Assembly: GCA_026770025.1 (NCBI GenBank)
Contig: JAMXDE010000004.1
Coordinates: 1,922,001-1,986,000, forward strand
Direction: 5' to 3'
Origin: Craspedostauros australis
Taxonomy: Eukaryota; Bacillariophyta; Bacillariophyceae; Mastogloiales; Achnanthaceae
Length of the DNA: 64,000 nucleotides
Numbering within the stretch: the first letter of the stretch is position 1; each line of letters opens with the position of its first letter. Shown in pieces: positions 20,056 through 31,416 of this stretch. Under the pieces are notes generated by a model. That model worked only from the letters and a program-made list of their open reading frames with translations, was not told the origin of the DNA and made no database searches. The position numbers and the translations under genes were made by a program.

Positions 20056-21780
20056 TTACTGGAATTCCTGACGGATCTGTTCCGTGGCTTCCAACGAGAA
20101 TTTGGTGACGGACCCGCGACGCTGCGCACGCTGCGCACGCTGACGCCGTGGCGGCTGTGCTTGTTCGTGCGCATGCGCAGCGGTCTCCGGACTCACGGTG
20201 CTCGCCATTTCTCGCGAGATGTCCTTGACAGGCGCTGGCGCGTCGTCGGTACCTTGCTTGAGGTTGCTGCTGCTGTTGCTGCGCGACATGAGCTTGCGGT
20301 TGGAACGTCGGAAGGCGCCGAAGAGCATGTTGAGCGACTTCTTGCCCAGCAACCGGTGCTTCTTCGTCTTGTGCGGCGACACGGGAGGATTGCTGCCGTT
20401 CGTTGACGATGTCGTGCACGTCGCGAAGCTCTTCTCTTCCGTGGACTTGCTGTTGTTGTTTTTGTGCGCCGAGTGCTGCGCGATGTGCTGGTGCAGGAGA
20501 TTGGGGTTGTGGAACTCATCGAGGAAGCGTTGCTCCTGCTGTCGCTTGTGCTGCATCATCATGTCGAGCGAGGACCGTCGCTTCTGTTTGGTGGGCGACC
20601 GCAGCGCTTCAAGCGCGGCGCCGTCGACCTTTTGCTTGGCCTTCTGTACTGGCGTACATGGAAGGGAAGAGCTCTTGTGTTCGATGATGTGCTGCTGCTG
20701 CTGCTCCTGCTGCTGATGTTGTTGCTGATGCTCCTTGATGGCTTCCGCAGCTTCCAGGGAGAACTTGGTGACGGAGCATCGTCGGCGATGCATGCGTCTG
20801 CGGTTTGGTGCGGGCTTCGGTGACTCGTACCCGTATTCGTAACCCAACGCTGATGCGTCGGCAGAGTTCGTGGGCCTTGACGAGTCCGTGTTGACCGTGG
20901 TTGCAGTCGTTGTGCTGACGATGGACTGAGCATGCTCTATCGGGGCGCGGTGGATCGGTCTCTGCGTGGCGGCAGCGTGATCTGGCTTTGGCTGGTGCTG
21001 CTTTGGCTGTTCTTGAAGCTTGTGCTGCTGATGCTTTTGGCGCAACCGCCATTTCTTCTTCTCGCGCAGCCTCTCCTTGACGCGTTGCTGTTCGCGCTCT
21101 CTTGACATGATCAACGTGGAGGAGTCCAGAGACCCGCGGCGTGGGTACTTGGCATGCTTGGTGCTGGCTTGCGCCTGATCACCAGAAGAGGGGAACACGG
21201 CGAGCATGGAGGATGGCTTGGCCTCTTGGCTCGCATCCATGATCAAGGACGACGTGGAATGCGCCATCTCCTGCTTGTGACGGGCGACATCGTTGTCGTC
21301 GAAGTCGTTGGCGCAGTCATCCTCTGGATGGTCAAGGCTGCAAGCCGAGCCATGCAGGTTGGAACTGTTCGGCTGCCGTTCCTGTCGGAATGCTTGGACC
21401 ATGGCGGCATGGGGCTCGGCTATCTCGTAGCCGTAGATGTCTCTGGCTCGGCTGGCGTGGCCTTTCCTGCCGCGCGATTGGCCTTGGAGACGGGACGCCT
21501 CAGCATGCTCATGCTCATGTTCATGATGCGCATGGTGCTGGGCCTGCGCCGATGGATCAAGCGAATCGATGGCATCAAAGTCCAGGCCGGCATCGACGCT
21601 GACGGTGCGGATGCGGGATGGCATCGACAGGCTCTCGTTCGTGGACAGCTTGGACGTGCCGCAGACAGGGCCGTCATCTGCCGTCTCCGGGCGTTGTTGC
21701 ATCCTGCGTCCCTGACATTCGTTCGGTTGTATCAGGTTCAGCGCGTGGGTGTTGGCGCCGCTGCTGATGTCGTTCATCAT
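20056..21780 (-). CDS. Hypothetical disordered basic protein with duplicated RRxSVTKFSLEA motif
   Basis: 574 residues from ATG at 21780; family not recognised. Mostly low complexity: His-rich near 85-100, a basic coiled-coil segment (REREQQRVKERLREKKKWR), poly-Gln near 350-370, Ser/Asn-rich later. Two copies of one motif stand out: RRRCSVTKFSLEAAEAI in the middle (about residues 330-346) and RRGSVTKFSLEATEQI at the extreme C-terminus. Further RRxS sites (RRGSLDSS, KRRSSLDMM) suggest targets of a basophilic kinase such as PKA-like enzymes (inference). An LLGKKSLNMLFGAFRRSNRK segment may be amphipathic. No signal peptide or membrane span. Coding status is supported by the long open frame and by conservation between the internal repeats. 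Confidence 0.6.
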   Translation of the reverse strand: MMNDISSGANTHALNLIQPNECQGRRMQQRPETADDGPVCGTSKLSTNESLSMPSRIRTVSVDAGLDFDAIDSLDPSAQAQHHAHHEHEHEHAEASRLQGQSRGRKGHASRARDIYGYEIAEPHAAMVQAFRQERQPNSSNLHGSACSLDHPEDDCANDFDDNDVARHKQEMAHSTSSLIMDASQEAKPSSMLAVFPSSGDQAQASTKHAKYPRRGSLDSSTLIMSREREQQRVKERLREKKKWRLRQKHQQHKLQEQPKQHQPKPDHAAATQRPIHRAPIEHAQSIVSTTTATTVNTDSSRPTNSADASALGYEYGYESPKPAPNRRRMHRRRCSVTKFSLEAAEAIKEHQQQHQQQEQQQQHIIEHKSSSLPCTPVQKAKQKVDGAALEALRSPTKQKRRSSLDMMMQHKRQQEQRFLDEFHNPNLLHQHIAQHSAHKNNNSKSTEEKSFATCTTSSTNGSNPPVSPHKTKKHRLLGKKSLNMLFGAFRRSNRKLMSRSNSSSNLKQGTDDAPAPVKDISREMASTVSPETAAHAHEQAQPPRRQRAQRAQRRGSVTKFSLEATEQIRQEFQ

Positions 21781-24174
21781 GGGGATGCTCTCGAGGTGTG
21801 CTCGTCTTTCTTTGTGAGCATGTGGGTGGGTGGGTGTGAGTGAGTGAGTGAGTGAGTGAGTGTCAACTTCTTCTGCTGCTGCTGCTGCTGGTGTTGTGAG
21901 CGTTGTGGCGGTGGCTTGTCAACGTTGTTGGTGCTGATGCAAAGTCGCGGGCACTCTCTCGATGTGCCGAATTCGCGTGCAGTCTTGTGACACAGTTGAC
22001 TGGTTTCGCGTTTGGATGAAAGTAGTTTACGCGGTGGTTGCTGTTCTCGCGAGATTTAGAGGCAGGGCTATTGTATTGTCCGCGTGCAGCGCCGTCCATT
22101 AACTATTGTGGGTGCTGGTGTCACGCTCCCCTTTGTTCTGTTTGGTGTTGATGTTGAGCACCCTTGTGTTGCTCGACGTGGTGGTTTTCGCCAAATGCTG
22201 TCCCTTCAGCACCTCTTGTGATTGCGCTGTTGTCGTTGTTTGTTTTGTGGCTTTGCTCGAGAGGTTGGTGCGGATCCTGTGGTTGTTGGGCAGTGGCGAT
22301 GGCCGAGATGATGATGACGACGATGGCGACGATGATGCAACCAACACTGTGAGAAAGTCACGGCAAGAATCGCAGCGGGTTGGTCTTGGTTGCGATGCTC
22401 AATCCCTTTGCGGACACAATCCATCGACGCACATCCAGAGAAAACGAAAGAGTCAGACAGGAGTCGGCGTTGTGTTGACTGCTCTTTTTGCTCTTGCGTC
22501 TTGTGTCTCCTTGTTGTTGCGCTTTTTACGCACCTTCGTTCTGTCTGTTGTGACACGACAGACAGCAAATGGAAATAAACCCATCAACGTCACATGACAC
22601 CAAACAGAGATGTCCAACAAAGGCGGCATAATTATCGGGGAAACGTTCTCGGCTTCCACGGTGATGTCAAAGTCATTTGTGTACGTATTGGTCTTTTTCA
22701 CGCGCGCGTCTGGTCCCGCTCACAAAATGCCAAGCTTCATCGACCACGGTCCGACAGTCCTCTTCCAGCAACAACGACAGCAAGATCAACAACACAACGA
22801 CGCTCATGTCTCTGTCAGATGGAGACTTGACAACAACCAGAAGGACATGCGACTGGGAGACATTTCCCACATGCTCGTATTTCAAGAGGAAACACACGAG
22901 CACGATACTCGAATGTAGAGCACCATCCTTCTCCCACCAACAATCAATCATCACAACCGCAATGTCTCAGACGCGCAAAATCACACCAACTCGATCGACT
23001 TTGTGTCTCCGGCACCTCCAATCGCTTTGGCCATGCCTCTCTTGCATTCATGTGCCAGATCAACGCGCGAAGAAAGAGTACTCTGCCTTGTACTCGACCT
23101 TCTTTGTACTACTCCTTCCAGTTTATCCGTGGAGCGATTGCAAGATCATCGAGATTCTCGCCCACCACTTGCCTCCAAGCCGTGGGTGCAGCGGGTCATC
23201 ATTCTGGCTTCTTGTTCTATCGTGCTGCGTCTTATCTGTTTCTCGCTGCTGCCCCAAAGGAGTTGTTCGGATGCATCCTTGCGTTCGCTCATTCGAGCGA
23301 TGGTTGATGCCACGATGCTTTGTTGGCCGTACGGGCTTGTCTTCGTTGCCATAGATGTTGCTTCCGATGAGGTTCCAAGACCTCTCACGGTCACGGCATT
23401 GCGGTTTCCAGGATAATTGTGAAGACTCTTTTGTTCTTGTCCCGTCAACTCCAAAAACGAACTGCGGGTACTACCATGCGATGCTCAACCCAAGAGAGGC
23501 ATGACCACTGTCTCCGCTTTGGTGTTCTTGGGGGGCATCGGAGTCTGCCAAGAGGCCAACTCCTCGCCGTAATCGTCATCATCTTTCTTGCCTGCCCCCT
23601 CTCCAGAGATACTCCACGAATACGAGTAAGAAACGAGACGAAGCCGAAGAGCGCGGGGGTGTTGCGTGCATTGCAATAACCAGGTATGGGATCCTCGCGC
23701 GCTGAACCAGTACTTCCTCACAACGCCGCGTAGAAGCTTTCTAAACGAGATGGAGAACAAAAGGTCTCCGCAGCTTCTCAGCTTGCCCCCGAGGTTGTGT
23801 CCTGTTGGACATGTCCATCTTGGCGTCGCCCCCCTTTTCGGTCACACCTTCCCACCATCTCACCACCAAAAACGAAGTCCGTGGCACGACGCTGGTTTCT
23901 ACACTCGGATGGGTAGCTTCTTTTTGTTGGGTGCTGATTGCAGTCTATCGCCGCGTCTGTGCAATCCACACTCCTTCGATTGACGTGCCCTATGAACCAT
24001 GCTAATAGCACCATGCGTTCTCTATCCACGAGCATGCCCACGTGTACGAGGAGGTCAATCTTCTTTCGAGAGGACACAGATCGATCTGTATTTTACGCTG
24101 TCAACATGCGATGTAATACACGTGTATAATACTAATGTATATTAGCATGCTCCAAACGTCAAGTATCTTCAAGA
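21781..24174. other. 2.4 kb region without a confident gene
   Basis: Contains the upstream region of the disordered-protein gene, with (CTG)n and (GTGA)n microsatellites near 21834-21890. Several open frames of 100-225 codons lie on both strands (for example 22677-23354 + and 23003-23416 +). None starts, composes or reads like a known protein, and they overlap each other. I see no RNA gene. Confidence 0.4.
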
Positions 24175-26998
24175 TCATGACCCGGATCTGTAACCATCGA
24201 ACCTCTCATCGAAGGATTCGCTTCGTTCGACATCTGCATCTGCGCGATCAAGAGGTCTCTTGTCCACAAGCTCCGTCTTTGCCTCCGCCGCTGCCTCTCC
24301 ATCACCTGTGCTCTCCGTACCTTCGAATTTGTCGGCAGTTGGAGCGCAATTTGGGTTGTCCATGATTCCCAATTCTATCTGCCCATCTACATCCTCCTCC
24401 GTGCCTGATCGATGATCGCCAGTCTCTTCACCATCGTCATGGTAGAATTTCTCTTCGCTTCCACTGTCGCCACCGTCGCTGCACGATACATCTTCCGGAA
24501 GCTCGTCGATTGTGACTGTCGCTTCCCGGATGGCCACCGACGAATGATTCGAGTTGTAGATGAGCATTCGAGGATTCGAGGATGCCGATGATTCAAAGAC
24601 CACAGAAGCATTTGTCGAAGCGGGAGCGCCGAATCTGCTGAGCGATGTGGTGGAGGTTCCTGGGCCCATGAATGAACGGAATCTCCTCGACTTGTTGCCC
24701 ATGCTACGGTGCGTATGTTGGGTTTCATCGCGCGGCTTGCCCGACAGCGCTGATCTGCGGACGTAGACAAGGAAATTGAAGAATCCTTGGATGGGCGAGA
24801 TCAACGTCATGAGGGCGAGGACGTGGTAGTTCGAAGGCAACAGGTCGATGAAATGTGATGATACCAGGATCGGGAATGGCACGTAGAAAGCCATTAGATA
24901 CCAGAACGACTGCCAGAACACCTGCGTCGCCATTACATTGTTTCTTGCTTCCCTATTCGTCGCGAATTCCTTGGGACGGAATCTCCATCTGGAAGATGAC
25001 TTTTCCAGCTGAAACACGGAGCAGAAGGTGGCGATCGTTGCCGCCGTGGTTCCGAGCAAGGTGAGAGAGAGAGAGGGATCAGGTTGAATACGAGCAGCGG
25101 AATCCATGACTCAAGCAACGGCGGTCCGGTGACGTAGCAGGAATTCAGCAACGGTTCATAGTACCGGATGCCCGCGATCGCCATCACCAAACCTACGGTC
25201 AGTATCGTGGCATGGCTCATCCTTCGGAACATGCCGAGCTGCGACTCTCTCCACCCCCGTGACACGGCCAGCCAAAAGTTGACCGACAGCGCCAAGTTGT
25301 AGAACCAAGACGAAAACGAGAATTGCAACATCACACCTTGGATTTTGCATGTCGTTTCTGTCCCGCTTGCTTCGAACAGCTCGCTCTCCTCTGGCAGGAA
25401 GAAGCTTCCGAAGATGTAGGCAATGGAACCGATGAGATCGCATGCGCTGACTCCCAGCATCAGTTGCTGATATGTACGTCCCCATTGGGATGGATCTCGA
25501 AGGATGCTCACGATGATAAAGGAGGATCCCTGTTGTGGACATCGTTGATGTTGGTGTGGATGGTCGTGTGGATGGTGGTGATGGTGAGCAGGTAATGCGG
25601 ATGGTGAGTGCTCGAGTCGGGCAGAGCACGGGAAGGGCGAGCAATCACGATGACGATTGTGGCGAGTGTATGGTACAAGCTTGGGCGTCACAACGAGCAC
25701 CAACTGCTGTTCCAGCGTATCGGAATGCCATGCCATACATAGTCTGAACTTACCAGGAATGATAGAATGCCTCCAATCCGCTGGCACCAAGCCAACGTGG
25801 CAAGTTTCGGGTTTGGTTCGCAACCGCAGGCATGCCGCTTCAGCTGGCTGTCGAAGCATCCTTCCGAATCAACCTCCAACGACGTTTGCAGAAACGCGTC
25901 CATGACATCGCACGTCATCCCCTCCCGCTCTAGCAGATCCGCTTGATCCGGGTCGGTGCCGTACTCGATCAGGATGTTCCGGTTGAACCATCGAATTCGC
26001 TTTTTCGGGTAGGGCACCGGGACCCCTCCGGGACACATGTGACAGCTGTTGGGCAGCGCGGGACAACCGCAGTACGTGCTCAGCATCTTCGCGGATTGGC
26101 ACAACCCGTGGCCTTCGACGAGCATGTGAGCAGCCTCCTCCATCTCACCACACGTTTGAAAGGGGAATGCGATGCCGTCAATCTCCAAGATCTTGTCCGG
26201 GAACGCTATTCTGTCCGTCGGTTCCGCGCACATGTTGCACTGCGTCGCATCTCCTGGACGATCGGCATCGGTGGGGTTACCCTCAGTAGAGTTTGAGGGC
26301 CTCTCGCCAACAATCGGATCCGTGACGGTGCCGTCATCCTGCGGATTATGTGTTGGTGGAGACGTTGGCGGGGTGTCAGTCTCCTCGTCGGTCACATTGG
26401 CGCACACGCATTCCGATGCCCACCACGATGGTGACGACGCGTCGGCGAGATACGTTGATTGGCAAGTATCCGAAGAGAGCTGTTCCGAATTCAGGATGGA
26501 TTCCAGCAATCCGCATGTTGCCTCCATGCCAGGCGGCATTTCCTGCAGGTCGTCGGGCAAGCTTGATACATCAAGCACGTGGTTTGGGTTTCGTATCAGC
26601 GATACGATCTTTTCGTCTTGCTGCTGTGGTTGCTGTTCCTGCCGTGTTGGCGAGACGTTGCAAATGGAGCAGCGTGCTCCTGCTGTTGCAGCATCCACAG
26701 CACAACCACACAGCGTGGCAAACCTCCTTATACCCTGGCAATTAGTTGATTCCTCATCTCCGACAAACCCGATGACGCTCTGCAACGCGGCGCAATCCTT
26801 TAGAGGGACTGGACTCGAAAGGCCGAGATGCTGTTCCGGCCTTGTGATGTCGCTGCCGTCCGGGCATATCGTGCAGGGAGCAGCGTGGACTCTCTGGTGC
26901 TCGCCATAGCCGCCGAGAACGAGAAGGAGAGTAAATTGAACGCCGACGACGTTGATGGCACCTCGTTGGAGCATGCTGCCGGCTCGTTTCATGATCAT
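24175..26998 (-). pseudogene. GPCR-like seven-TM protein with four Cys-rich extracellular repeats; frameshifted in TM5
   Basis: Exon 1 is 26998-25754 (ATG at 26998; a second ATG at 26992), the intron is 25753-25530 (GTAAGT...CAACAG, 224 bp), and exon 2 is 25529-24175. After a signal peptide (FTLLLVLGGY) come four repeats with CxxC ... TC ... C ... C(G)C spacing (CTIC, CSIC, CNMC, CHMC). TM1 spans the splice (GGILSFL joined to GSSFIIVSIL). TM2 has SACDLIGSIAYIFGSFF, TM3 SFSSWFYNLALSVNFWLA, TM5 WIPLLVFNLIPLSLS, TM6 SFWYLMAFYVPFPILVS, and TM7 SPIQGFFNFLVYVRR with the P..G..N..VY signature seen in cAMP-receptor-like GPCRs. A long acidic Ser-rich cytoplasmic tail follows. In TM5 the frame breaks inside a (GA)6 tract at 25063-25074: one extra dinucleotide would explain it. 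May be a real null allele, slippage variant or sequence error. Confidence 0.72.
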
Positions 26999-28100
26999 GC
27001 TGATGCGACAGTTCAGTTTTTGTGACGACAGCTCGCCTGGGAACAGCACCAGCGGCGTTGATTGTGGTGAACAATCGCTTGGGCGACGAAGATGGATTCA
27101 CGAGCAGCGCGAGCGACGCGAGAGCCGATGGAGGTGAAGATGACGGCGACGATAGCGCCGACATCATGCGAACAATGGGAGCGATGGTGACAAAAAAACG
27201 TGACGGGCGAAGAATCGGGATCGACAGGGCCGAAACGCTCCATGTTGGCGGGAGAAGCAAGGATCTTGTGGCCATGACCAGAAAAGGAAACTCTCCGCGA
27301 CCACCGTTGTCGCTTGTCTTCCTCGTCGACTTCACGTTATGGTTGGTAGCTTGTACGTGGCTGTGTTCCATGTTCTGTCCGATGCGCACCAAAGCGCTTT
27401 GGACCCTCAGTCCATGTTCGCGCGAGCATGTTGCCTCACCAGAGAATCCGAACAAGAGAAAAAAATCCTAGATTGTGTCGGTGAAGCTGTGGTCCCAACA
27501 GGTTTCCTTATCGTGATGTCATGATGAATTCGTGAACCAAAGACAATGGAAAAGTCATTATTAATAAGTGTACCACGTCATTCAATTGAAGTTCTTGGAT
27601 TTGGTCGATCGAGTCGAACCGCGTCTCCAAACGTGGACAAAAATACCAAACGTGCTCGTGAATCAAACATCAAACATCCAAATTCTCCAAGATCATATGA
27701 CATTTCCAAAACTTCACCGAGGTCCGCCGACACACCCAACCATACCATCTCGCTGTTTCGTCACTCCAAGTATGGTCGTTGGTGGCGATACCCTCTTGAT
27801 TGCTTTGCCAGGAGACAGTGTGAGACGAACTCTCTGGAAAGTAACCAGATCGTGCAACGCAGCGGAGCGGAGTGGAATGAAGGCTCTCTGGTTTGGCCAG
27901 TGTGTTGGTTGCTTGTTGTTGCCTGAGGCGGAAGGGCAATTGGCCGCAATCTGCATCAGCGAGGCAGCTCTGATTTCATTTCATTTCACGGTTCGCCAGC
28001 ACACGACATCAGACCCTCCCCATTCATCACAGTCGACCATTCAGAATCGGAAGAAGCACCATCCATCCCCGTCCACAACATCCAACATCCAACAACCAAG
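26999..28100. other. Divergent intergenic region (7TM gene / glutathione transferase)
   Basis: About 1.1 kb between two divergent starts. The last ~100 bases are A/C-rich and probably are the GST leader. Open frames on both strands over 27022-27470 overlap and are not recognised. Confidence 0.4.
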
Positions 28101-29102
28101 ATGAAAGACAGCGACGCCAAACCACAAACCGCCCGACTTGCATGGGAAGATGAGCTTCGATCCGGCAAGCTCGAACGTAGCACCTCGGTGTTTCGGCACG
28201 TCATTGCAAGTTCGGACGGCGACGAAGCGCAATACCCGCCCGAAGGCAACGGGCGCTACCATCTGTACTTATCGAAGGCCTGCCCGTGGGCCAGCCGAAT
28301 AGAGATTGCGGTCCGGTTGACCGGATTGATCCCTCGCATCGGCATGACCTTCGTCGACCCGATCTTTCAACCCATCGGGGAGGGTCGAACGGGTTGGGTG
28401 TTCTCCAAAGAGTTCCCTGATGATCTTACGCACAAGGCGACGCTGTACGAAGTCTACTTGCACTATCATCCGGATTTCACTGGCAAGGCGACGACGCCCA
28501 TGTTGTTGGATACCAAGACGAAGACCATCGTGAGCAACGAGAGCAAGGACATTCTCAAATCCATTTGCTGGGGATTCCGGAAGCTGCATGCGCCGAACAC
28601 GCCCGACTATTTCCCCATGGAACGGTTGCCGGACTATGAATCATGGCTGGGAAAGCTGTACGATCCGTTGTTGAATGGTGTGTACAAGGTCGGCTTCACC
28701 ACGAGCCAAAGCGACTACGATGCAGGCATCAAGGCCATGTTTGACGTGCTGGATGAGGTGGACGCGCATCTGGGCAAGAACAAGTGGATGCTGGGCGACG
28801 AGTTCTCCGTGGTTGATCTGATCCTGGGCGTGACGCTGTGCCGGTTCGATGCCGTGTACTACGTCCACTTCATGTGCTGCAAGAAGCACATTCACGAGTA
28901 CGAGCATCTATCTAACTACGTGCGCTGCTTCTATCAACAGGAGCACGTGAAGGCGTCGGCCGATTTGGAGAGCTGCAAGCAGCATTACTTCCAATCGCAT
29001 CACGTGATTGCGCCGAACAAGATCGTCGCCGTGGGGAATGCCAACTCAAGTCTAGATCTTCCCCACAATCGGGAGGAGCTCTTTCCATCACCGACGAACT
29101 AA
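28101..29102 (+). CDS. Glutathionyl-hydroquinone reductase / xi-class glutathione S-transferase (ECM4-like)
   Basis: 333 residues, ATG at 28101. An N-terminal thioredoxin-like domain carries the xi-class active-site motif KACPWASR near residues 58-65 (catalytic Cys in CPWA). It continues with GWVFS, YHPDFTGKATTPMLLDTKTK and IVSNESKDILK, the family's substrate-site wording. The C-terminal helical domain starts near 175 and includes WMLGDEFSVVDLILGVTLCRFDAVYYVHF. Members reduce glutathionyl-(hydro)quinones with glutathione in the cytosol or organelles. No targeting peptide is evident. Length is normal. Intronless, with an A/C-rich leader. Confidence 0.92.
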   Translation: MKDSDAKPQTARLAWEDELRSGKLERSTSVFRHVIASSDGDEAQYPPEGNGRYHLYLSKACPWASRIEIAVRLTGLIPRIGMTFVDPIFQPIGEGRTGWVFSKEFPDDLTHKATLYEVYLHYHPDFTGKATTPMLLDTKTKTIVSNESKDILKSICWGFRKLHAPNTPDYFPMERLPDYESWLGKLYDPLLNGVYKVGFTTSQSDYDAGIKAMFDVLDEVDAHLGKNKWMLGDEFSVVDLILGVTLCRFDAVYYVHFMCCKKHIHEYEHLSNYVRCFYQQEHVKASADLESCKQHYFQSHHVIAPNKIVAVGNANSSLDLPHNREELFPSPTN

Positions 29103-29559
29103 GTACTCGTACAAGTAGAGATACCATGCACTAATACTAACTAATACTTGTGGAGTTGGACAACACTCGTGTGAGTAACCTTGTGAGTAACAGTTGAGCA
29201 ATGACAACGAAATGGCTACTTGTGCAGGCGCAGGATGTTGTGCAAAGGACGGCGCGAAGGTGAATGGAGTATGCACTACTTCTCGTAGTGTTAGCCACGA
29301 ATTCTAGCATTAGAGCCGTCTGACTTCATGTTGAGGCAACGTAGCAGCGGTCTGATTGAAATGATTGCGCTCGCTGCGGACTGGTGTGGATCGACGATCT
29401 GCACGTGTCCTCGCGTGCGAATAGCATATACGCTCTGCTATGCTGTGATTGCTTCTGTCATTGAGATGCGTGGATGAGTGTTCATCTGCGTGCATCCATC
29501 ATGCTGCATACTACATACCACATGGTGCCTCAGTTCGTCGATATATGCTCCTTCGATTA
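29103..29559. other. Intergenic region between convergent genes
   Basis: Presumed 3' UTRs of the glutathione transferase and the plastid membrane protein. Nothing else recognised. Confidence 0.4.
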
Positions 29560-30504
29560 TTACATGTCGTCGTCATCATCATCATCTTCATCTTCCGCCG
29601 TCGTCCCGAATGCTTGGATGCCCAGCACCGCAGTGATGCCCATCATCGGGACGAGCAGCACGGTCAATGGTTGCAACGGCCACAGGAACATCTTGAAGGC
29701 CACGACTATGTAGCGCTTCCACATGCCAAAGTAGTTCTTGTAGAAGGTCATGTGACGGTTGAGGAAGGAGAGCATGCCCACGAGGATGGTGAGCAAGGCC
29801 GAGGATGTGAACATGTTCATGCGCTTGGCCGACACGCCTTCCTCCTTCTTGGGGATCATGAGCTCCAAGGCCACGCTGGCCAGCCAATGGAAGAGACCCT
29901 GCAGGAAGGTGATGCGGCTGGTCAGGTACTCGAACTCCCAGTTGCTCTTGAGGAATCCCATCGGGGAATTGAAGCTAAGGTCGACCAGCTGCGAGGCATC
30001 GCCGTGGCTCAGCAGCATGGTGCCCGTGACGGTCGTGACGAAGATGCTGATGATCTCCAACCCGAAGCTCGTGAGGAGAAGGAAGCGGGTCATCTTCTTC
30101 GCGATGCGGACGACCCGCGTGTCGCTCTTCTTGGGGGACATGTCGCCGCGGCTCTCGACCATGGTGGCCAGCACGGCGCCAGCAACCAGCGCGGCGGGTG
30201 CGCCGAGGTTGGCGGTCCATTCCCATGTGTCGAAGAGCAGCTGCGCATCAACGCCGCGGGCTTCGCCGTAGAACAGAGCCGTGGAGCCATGCGAGTGGGT
30301 TTCCTTGCCGTCTCTGGCGAATGAGGAAAGCTGCGCTTGTGTCTGCGCTTGTGGGTTGGGCAACGGCGAAGCTCGGACTGTCTGCGCGAGGTTCATGCCA
30401 TTTGGGGCGAAGGCGCAAGTGTCGTGCAATCCCGCCAAAGCAACAGTCGCAACCAGCAACAGGGTGGGCATCATGGTGTTGTGCGATACAAATACAGTCC
30501 GCAT
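29560..30504 (-). CDS. Plastid-targeted multi-pass membrane protein of unknown function
   Basis: 314 residues from ATG at 30504 (a second Met lies ten codons on). MMPTLLLVATVALAGLHDTC is a signal peptide, followed at once by AFAPNG, the diatom ASAFAP-type plastid motif with Phe at the cleavage site. About five membrane spans follow: LGAPAALVAGAVLATMV, FLLLTSFGLEIISIFVTTV, FLQGLFHWLASVALELMIP, SALLTILVGMLSFL and MFLWPLQPLTVLLVPMMG. The protein ends in a run of Asp encoded by an (ATC)n tract (EDEDDDDDDDM). The family is not recognised. Location in a plastid membrane is an inference from the presequence. Confidence 0.75.
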   Translation of the reverse strand: MRTVFVSHNTMMPTLLLVATVALAGLHDTCAFAPNGMNLAQTVRASPLPNPQAQTQAQLSSFARDGKETHSHGSTALFYGEARGVDAQLLFDTWEWTANLGAPAALVAGAVLATMVESRGDMSPKKSDTRVVRIAKKMTRFLLLTSFGLEIISIFVTTVTGTMLLSHGDASQLVDLSFNSPMGFLKSNWEFEYLTSRITFLQGLFHWLASVALELMIPKKEEGVSAKRMNMFTSSALLTILVGMLSFLNRHMTFYKNYFGMWKRYIVVAFKMFLWPLQPLTVLLVPMMGITAVLGIQAFGTTAEDEDDDDDDDM

Positions 30505-30521
30505 CTTCTTCGATCTTCTTT

Positions 30522-30556
30522 GATGTGATGTGATGTGATGTGATGTGATGTGACGT
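30522..30556. repeat. (TGATG)n microsatellite
   Basis: Tandem 5-base unit just upstream of the plastid membrane protein ATG (minus strand), hence probably in its 5' leader. Complement of the CATCA tract at 5383-5411. Confidence 0.85.
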
Positions 30557-31416
30557 GATGAGGTGTGGAACGATATCGTGTGATGTGTTGAATGGTATTG
30601 AGATGAGATGTGATGTGATGCGTGATGAAACAAGCCATAAAAAGATACGGAACCTCGTAGATGCCGATAAGAAGCCGTGTCAACACTCACCATCATCTGT
30701 GATGTTTCTCTCTCTCTCTCTCTCTGTTCTGCTCTTCTGGCTTCGCTCGCGCAGCAGAATTGCATCTCGTGATGCCATCGAGACGTTGCTCTTGATCGGC
30801 AGCGACTTTGCCATTCCGTCGGTATCTTTCATGGAACGTCGGATCATGGATCTGATCGCCACTCTTGACACATTCGACTCATTCGAACACATACCATTCA
30901 CAGGACTCACACATCGGGACTCCAACCGGCGGACACATACGAACGATGTCTGTCCGATTGGCGCTTGTTCTTCATTTTGGTCATCTTCCGTTTGCTTTCG
31001 CTTGAGACAGGCGAAATCCGTGACTGGACGCAACTGTGAATTGTCCATCTGCGACTGTTTTCTCCTTTTTCTCCGTTCGCACGAAACAAGATCGGATTGG
31101 GACAACACGAACACGTACCTACGCACACAATCCTGGGACATGTCTGTGCAGAAGGAGGAGTGTTGCGCCGATGGCCGGCGTGTAGCTCGTACGCCCGTTC
31201 GCTGACATCGTGCATCAATGGCAGAAGTACTGGAGCGCACAATCCATAGCGGGAGTGCAATACTAATACAGAGTGCTTGCGTGATACTGCAACTCACAGA
31301 TTCGAAAGGAATCTCATAATTCGGCATCTGCCTGACGCATCATCACAAACGCTCAACACAGCTCTCGCACAAGGGATCAAACAACATACTCGTACGCATC
31401 CCGTCGTGAAGGCAAG
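30557..31416. other. Divergent intergenic region before the first Cys-rich secreted gene
   Basis: Includes a (TC)n tract near 30708-30726. Overlapping frames of about 215 codons on both strands (30555-31205 +, 30680-31327 -) are not recognisable as proteins. Confidence 0.4.

Noticed and set aside
22677..23354. 225-codon plus-strand frame
   Set aside because: No recognisable motif, competes with an overlapping frame at 23003-23416, and contains no convincing start or targeting signal.
29588..30290. Several 60-170 codon frames around the plastid membrane protein
   Set aside because: Out-of-frame shadows of the minus-strand gene with the AFAP-type presequence.
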